A stretch of 64,000 nt of DNA from Malus domestica (lineage: Eukaryota > Streptophyta > Magnoliopsida > Rosales > Rosaceae), in contig NC_091666.1 of NCBI RefSeq assembly GCF_042453785.1, forward strand, positions 28,168,501 through 28,232,500. The letters run 5' to 3'. Below, piece after piece: positions 58,721-64,000 of this stretch; positions within the stretch are counted from its first letter, which is position 1; each line of letters starts with the position of its first letter. A program made the translations under genes and the position numbers. Under the pieces are notes generated by a model, which worked only from the letters and a program-made list of their open reading frames with translations, was not told the DNA's origin and did no database searches.

Positions 58721-61351
58721 ATGGAGTCAGCTGCATCACTATTGATTGGGAAAATTGCGGCCATTCTTGAGAACGAAACATCTTCCATAGCGGCAGTCCG
58801 TGATGAAGTTGATGAGCTTAAGCTGGAGCTCATAAGCATGAAATCTTTCTTAACAGATGCTGAAGGCAAGGAACCACAAACAGAAGGAGAGAAAACGTGG
58901 GTTACAAACGTCAGAGATTTGACCTGCGATGCGGAAAATGTCATTGATGAGTTCCTGTATCACATATATGACAAGCAAAGTGCGACTCCATTTGCAAAAT
59001 TGCTCCACAGAACCATTTACTTTCCAAAGAATCTTTTGCATCGGCATCGAATAGCCAAAAAATTACAGAAAATCACAAAAAAGATCAAAGCCATTCCAGA
59101 GAGGAATGAGAGATATGGTGTCTCTACAATAGAAGGACCAAGTTCGGATAGTGTTCCCAGATGGGTGAAGAACAAAGCCGAGTCTTCTCTTTATATTATG
59201 GAAGACGAACTAATCGGGATTGAAGACAAGAAGAAAACGTTAATGGGATTGTTGATGAATGGAGAGGAAAATAAAATGGTTGTGTCTGTGGTCGGGATGG
59301 GAGGATCAGGCAAGGCAACTCTTGTTGCCAATACCTTCAACAACGAAAACGTAAAGCGACATTTTGATTGTTATGCATGGATCACTGTTTCTCAAACTTA
59401 TGTGATTGAAGACTTATTCAAACAAAGGATCAAGAAGTTCCACGAAGGAAGAAAGGAAGCGGTGCCTGAACATTTGAATTCCATGAGTTATGAAGAATTG
59501 TTAGAGATGTTGTCGACATACTTGGAAGTCTAAAAGGTACCTCGTTGTATTGGATGATGTGTGGGATATTAAACTTTGGCAAGAAATAAGGATACCACTT
59601 CTTAATAGACATCATGGAAGTCGAATCATGCTTACAACACGAAAGAAAGACATAGCATTCTATTCTTTTGATGTTGAAAGTCGTCCTTTTGAAATTGAAC
59701 CTTTGGAAAACAATGAAGCTTGGGAGCTCTTTAGCAAGAAAGCATTCTCAAGTTATGATAACAAATCTTGTCCACCAGAGCTTGAATCATTAGCATGGAA
59801 ACTTGTGGAAAAGTGTGAAGGCCTACCTCTGGCAGTGGTAACTTTAGGTGGTCTAATGTCTTCCAAGAGGTCATCATCGGAATGGAGAAGCGTATATAAC
59901 AGCTTAAATTGGCACTTGACTAACAATCCTATGTTAGAACCAATGAGCAGCATCTTGTTGCTTAGTTTCAACAATTTGCCCAACCGGTTGAAGCCCTGTT
60001 TCCTATATTGTGCCTTTTTCCCAGAAGATTATCTCATCAAAAGAAAAAGGCTGATCAGGTTGTGGATAGCTGAAGGGTTTGTTGAACCAATTGATGGGGT
60101 CACACCAGAAGAAGTTGCAGAGGGCTATCTTTTGGAACTTATTGTTCGTAGCATGCTACAAGTTGAAAAGAAAGATGCTGGACGACTAATAGCATGTAAG
60201 ATGCATGATCTTGTGCGTGAGCTTGCTTTGTCGACATCAAAAAAGGAAAAGTTTGGTGCTACGTATGTTGGCAGAGAAATAGTAGATAAAGCTGAAATCC
60301 GCGATTGTCAATTCAAACAACTGAAAGAGAAATAAATTCTTGCACAGGTATGTCAGAGCTTAGCTCCTTTCTTGTCTTTGGCGCGTTAAAGAAATTGCCT
60401 TCTGGATTCAAGTTGTTGAGAGTTCTAGATGTGCAGGATGCTCCAATTGATAGATTTCCAGATGAACTAGTGTACTTGTCCAACTTAAGATATTTAAATT
60501 TGAAGAGAACTTTAATTGACGAGCTTCCAGAATCCATCGGACGGCTTCGCAACCTTCAAACCTTGAACATCTGTCACAGTAAGATAAAGGCACTTCCAAA
60601 AGCGATCTCCAAGTTAGTAAACCTACGCCATCTAATCATGTATTGTTACACTGGTGATTGGGCGGCCTTTAGATCTCTCAATGGGACAAAAACAGCATCT
60701 GATCTAAGTAAATTACAGAAACTGCAAGTTTTGTCAGCAGTTGAATCAGAAGGAAAGATTATTAAAGGCATCAGGAATATGACCCAACTTACAAGCCTCG
60801 GTATTACAAATGTGAAAGCAAGTGACGAGATGGACCTCTGTGACTCCCTTCAAAAGTTAGAGCTCCTTCACGATTTGTCTTTAATGGCAAGTGATGAAGA
60901 GGAGTTTCTTTGAGTTAATGCACTACGTTCGCCTCCTCCAGACCTTCAAAAGGTTATTTTGGCCGGAAAACTAGAAAAGGTACCTCTTTGGTTAGGTTCA
61001 CTCCATAACCTGACATGTATGTATCTAATGTGGTCTAGACTTGAAGAAGATGTGCTACCTCACATTCAAGCATTGCCGAATCTTGAAATGCTTTCTCTAA
61101 TTAATGCATATGTTGGCGAAAAATTGTGTTTCTCCAGAGGCTTCATAAAGCTTAAGCATTTGCTGTTGTGCAGCTTCCCGGTATTGAATAGTATAGCAAT
61201 AGAGAAAGGGGCGATGCCAAATCTCCAGCTCTTACGCATTGGGAACTGCCTGGAGTTAAAGGCATTGCCGCAGGGCATTGAGTTCCTTGCTAACGTAGAA
61301 CGCTTGATTCTGTATTATGTTCCAATGCAACTTATAGAGTCCGTAAGATGA
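58721..61351 (+). pseudogene. CC-NB-LRR pseudogene, NLR 2
   Basis: A close paralogue of NLR 1. Coding runs 58721-59533 (CC domain and the start of NB-ARC), 59550-60335, 60305-60913 and 60959-61351 in changing frames. Breaks relative to NLR 1: one extra G at about 59525 (TACTTGGAAGTC versus TACTTGAAGTC), one missing C at about 60303, a TGA for CGA at 60911, and a TGA for GGA at about 61350, just after LIESVR. The P-loop also reads GSGKAT instead of GSGKTT, removing a residue that contacts the nucleotide phosphate and magnesium. With four disabling changes it is a pseudogene, though a CC-only or CC-NB fragment of 270 residues could still be made. Confidence 0.92.
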
Positions 61352-61479
61352 GGCATGGATCGTCCAAAGGTACAACATATTCCTGAAATCCACCTGTATT
61401 ATGGGAGAGAAAATATGAAGTGTCATAAAAGTTTTTCCGGTATTCACTCTTGTAGAAGGTACGCACACTTTTATCCTTA

Positions 61480-61650
61480 CATAAAAATTTGATTAATGCT
61501 AGACTTACCACATTTTTTGTATCACATTTGTACCACCTTTTTTTATAGAGGTAGAGCCCATTGACATATGTGGGTCTTATTTTTATTAGAGATGTGGTAT
61601 AAATGTGCTATGAAAATATGGTAAAAGTAACATTTTTGTAAAAAAAAAAA
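61480..61650. mobile_element. Small inverted-repeat element 3' of NLR 2
   Basis: Counterpart of 49157-49316 (TACCACATTT...ATATGGTAAAAGT), with the right arm slightly expanded. Confidence 0.55.
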
Positions 61651-62149
61651 TTCCACAACGTAATCATTTGAACTATTACGTTAGAAAGTTAAAAGGTTGG
61701 TGATTTTCACAGTCCTATTTTTTTTTTCTTATACGCTCCTCTTGTTTTTGTTCGTTAGTGTTTTGATTTATTCAATTGTTAGGCTACGAAAAAGAGGAAA
61801 TAGTGCATCGGAGTGTAAAAATCATTTTCCCTTACAATTTGCTTGTCCAATCTTATATAGAAGTCTGACAAAGACATAAAATATGCATGCATTGAGATTT
61901 TATTCAGTAACTGTGTTTCTTTTGTTTTGTAACATTAGAATCAAGCCTCAGAAGCACTTGTGAGACTGCATTGAGTTCTCCTTTGTCCCAGTTGATTTTA
62001 CGGTGAATCTTGACTTTCGTTATAGTAACAGAGCTGACTATATACGTGTTGAGTCATTTATCATGCAAGGAAGAATCCGTCCATTGTGTGTTGTGTGAAG
62101 TTGCAAACATTGATCGATCTTGGTTTCTTATTTGCCCTTTGTGAAATGG

Positions 62150-62368
62150 AATAATGCCCAAGATTTTATTTGTGTAACTGAAACTTATATTATTGATTGC
62201 TTGCGTGTGTTTTGATGTAATACTATTGGTTTGGAACTGAATTTGTCACTGATGAGAATAATGCTTAAGATTCAGTTTGTGTAACAAGAACTTATATTAT
62301 TGTTTGATTGCGTGTCTTTTGATGTAATAATATTGGTTTGGAACTGAATCTGTCACTGATGAGACCAA
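62150..62368. repeat. 109-bp tandem duplication 3' of NLR 2
   Basis: Counterpart of 49810-50028. Both copies are present. Confidence 0.85.
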
Positions 62369-62720
62369 TTCTAACTAAACCAATGATTATGACCCATTTT
62401 TCATTTTCAATATTTATTGCTTTTTATCAAGTTTTCAAATATATATTGTTTTAGGTAGGCAAATTTTGTGGCGGATCTTTTAGCTTACTATGGTTTTACC
62501 TGAGAAATTATTAAATGGTACGATATTACCACGTCGGCCGGTAATACTTTTATTCAAATTTTAACATGTGTGCAGTTTTTTACATGCTTATAGCTGGATT
62601 AAAAAGCTTTTTTAATTTAAAACTATTTTTTTTTTCAGTTTAAACAAAATTAAAAGAACTAAAAATAGGAGGCGTTTTGACATAGATGCCTAGGGTTTAG
62701 CTTTTAAATTTTTGAGATAA

Positions 62721-63258
62721 GGCATTCTCCAATCAAAGGGTTCATAGGGCCGAAAATAGCCCGAAAACCGCCTTCAACTGAGGACTAGGTCAAAGGGCTC
62801 ATGGGCCCCACTGAACAAAAAAGGGCCAAAAGGCCAACTGATTGGCTCAACCCAGCTAGCCAACCCCAGGCCAGGCCAGAAATTTGAATACAACAGCTAG
62901 CTGACGTCAGTTAGCCGTTATATTTTTAAAAAATATTTAACTATAGGCCTAAAAAGGTGATTAGTTCAATGTTGGGCGTTGGGATGTTCATTTTATAAGC
63001 ATGTTTGGTTGCTCAAATCTCTCCCACGGACGATGTGGGACAAATATAATGGATAGTTTTTAAATTTAAGTTGTTATAGTTTTTAAATTTAAATAATAAA
63101 TTATATTTGATCATATGGTACTCGAATGGAGATGATTTTTTGTCACATGACCATGTTTAATCCTATGATCCTCTGACCCTCGGTTGAAGATGGTAAAAAA
63201 TATAGTCCTGCACTATTCATTAAAGTATTAATTTCTTGGACGGCCAGACCTTCGATTT
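62721..63258. mobile_element. Degenerate MITE of the 5492/33828 family, inverted
   Basis: It starts GGCATTCTCCAATCAAAGGG after TAA and contains CCGAAAATAGCC. Near its other end CTATTCATTAAAGTATTAA and CTTGGACGGCCAGA match the 5' end of the family in reverse. It lies where arm 2 would otherwise continue into the 5' part of ELP3. Confidence 0.65.
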
Positions 63259-63609
63259 GAGCTGATGGAAGATAAACACTTAAAAAGATTATGATTGTAA
63301 TATTGAGTAGAATATCTAATTTAATTTCGCTTCAGCATATATAGATGAATTGAGGATCTCACTTTTCCAGAACTTCTTGTTTCTCTGATTTGCGTAGTAA
63401 TTTGTGCATGGGTTTTACCGATCGAGCAGGTTGTCTATACTGACACTTACCAAGATTTGTTTTTGTTCTTTTTGTAAACAGGATATTCTAGTTGGGTTAC
63501 TGTGATTAAGAAAGTGTGGCCGGAACACTACTTTTCCCGAACTCATGGGAAAGTGTTCTATTGTTCGTGAACTCCATGTTTATGGGACTGCTGTTCCAGT
63601 TCATGGGTG
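63259..63609 (+). pseudogene. ELP3: ELP3 pseudogene, copy 4 (3' exon only)
   Basis: 63259-63481 is the ELP3 intron also seen at 52800-52985. The exon at 63482-63609 reads DILVGLL[14 protein letters not shown], a frame change, then [15 protein letters not shown], which is part of the acetyltransferase domain. Homology ends within the exon at CATGGGTG. All 5' exons are missing. Confidence 0.85.
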
Positions 63610-63734
63610 GTGGTATCCACACTTCCCTTTTATCTTTTTCTCTCCTCTTAATTTCTGTTCATCAGTTCAAATGTATAGAAAAAGATTAAATAATAGAAAT
63701 TAACAGGGAGTATAGGAGGTAAAAAAGAGTGTGT

Positions 63735-64000
63735 CAATTATTAAGAAAACTGTTTCATTGAAAAAATAATTAGAGTACATCATTGGTTTATATAGAGCTA
63801 TACATATGCCAACTAAGTAGCTATACATTTGCCAACTAAGCACAACAATCCTACCTATCCTACAACTAATTACAATAGAAAAATCAAGATAAACTATCCT
63901 TAATATGCCCCCTCAAACTGAACGTAGGCAACCGAAGTGATAGTTTGTCTCGAAGAAGTAAAAACCGAGAAGTGGACAGAGATTTGGTACAAATATCCGC
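63735..64000 (-). mobile_element. Ty1-copia element, 3' end, running off the window
   Basis: On the minus strand the end of pol is readable (ADICTKSL..SRF then RDKLS), followed by a purine tract TTGAGGGGGCAT (about 63906-63917) and a short LTR of about 175 bp reaching about 63735 (plus-strand end TGTCAATTATTAAG). Only the 3' end is in view, so wholeness cannot be judged. Confidence 0.7.

Overview
This is plant nuclear DNA, AT-rich between genes, with GT-AG introns, and crowded with MITEs, LTR elements and broken host genes. Gene content (RPM1-type CC-NB-LRR genes, ELP3, TELO2/TEL2, HemW, a GAUT8-like fragment, a GRF QLQ fragment) and the repeat style (Ty3 elements with an antisense coiled-coil ORF, Tat-like gag) suggest a woody rosid, most likely Rosaceae. 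That placement is inferred from family resemblance only. Host genes that look whole are few: an unrecognised minus-strand gene (2051-2770), a small two-exon membrane-protein gene (23293-23895) and one CC-NB-LRR resistance gene (46396-49323). Almost everything else with a recognisable host product is a pseudogene.

Layout. 1-1760: decayed ELP3 copy 1. 2051-2770: unknown gene. 2948-4164: Helitron-like element carrying a GRF QLQ-domain scrap. 4168-5165: TIR element. 5172-7845: C-terminal half of a TELO2 pseudogene (minus), split by a TAA-flanked MITE. 10339-20657: a young gag-only Ty3 LTR element (TSD GAGAC) holding a GAUT8-like host fragment, an antisense ORF and many internal tandem repeats. 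21200-21290: SDR fragment. 21841-23101: three tandem ~370-450 bp units leading into the small gene at 23293. 26462-32052: N-terminal and central part of another TELO2 pseudogene (minus), with a young gag-only Ty1-copia element (28712-31654) sitting 5-6 bp from a splice acceptor. 33095-34994: ELP3 copy 2, interrupted by a second MITE and cut off by a hAT element (34995-37086). 38132-41990: a MULE with ~110 bp TIRs and a FAR1-type transposase. 42094-43000 and 56016-56922: two nearly identical 907-bp palindromic Mutator-like MITEs. 43011-50340 and 56990-62700: the two arms of a tandem segmental duplication, each with a CC-NB-LRR gene, intact in arm 1 and broken in arm 2. ELP3 copies 3 (50451-52740) and 4 (63259-63609) lie 3' of the two NLRs. 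A SINE and a HemW pseudogene lie between the arms. The window ends inside a Ty1-copia element.

How the parts relate. ELP3, TELO2 and NLR pieces recur in the same relative orientation, so the region looks like repeated local duplication of an NLR-ELP3 and TELO2 neighbourhood followed by decay and heavy transposon invasion. Exact target-site duplications could be read for ten elements, which fixes their borders and in several cases gives the order of events. The most unusual items are the gag-only Ty3 element with a captured GAUT8 fragment, the Helitron-like carrier of a QLQ scrap, and the two long palindromic MITEs inserted independently at nearly the same place upstream of the two NLR paralogues.
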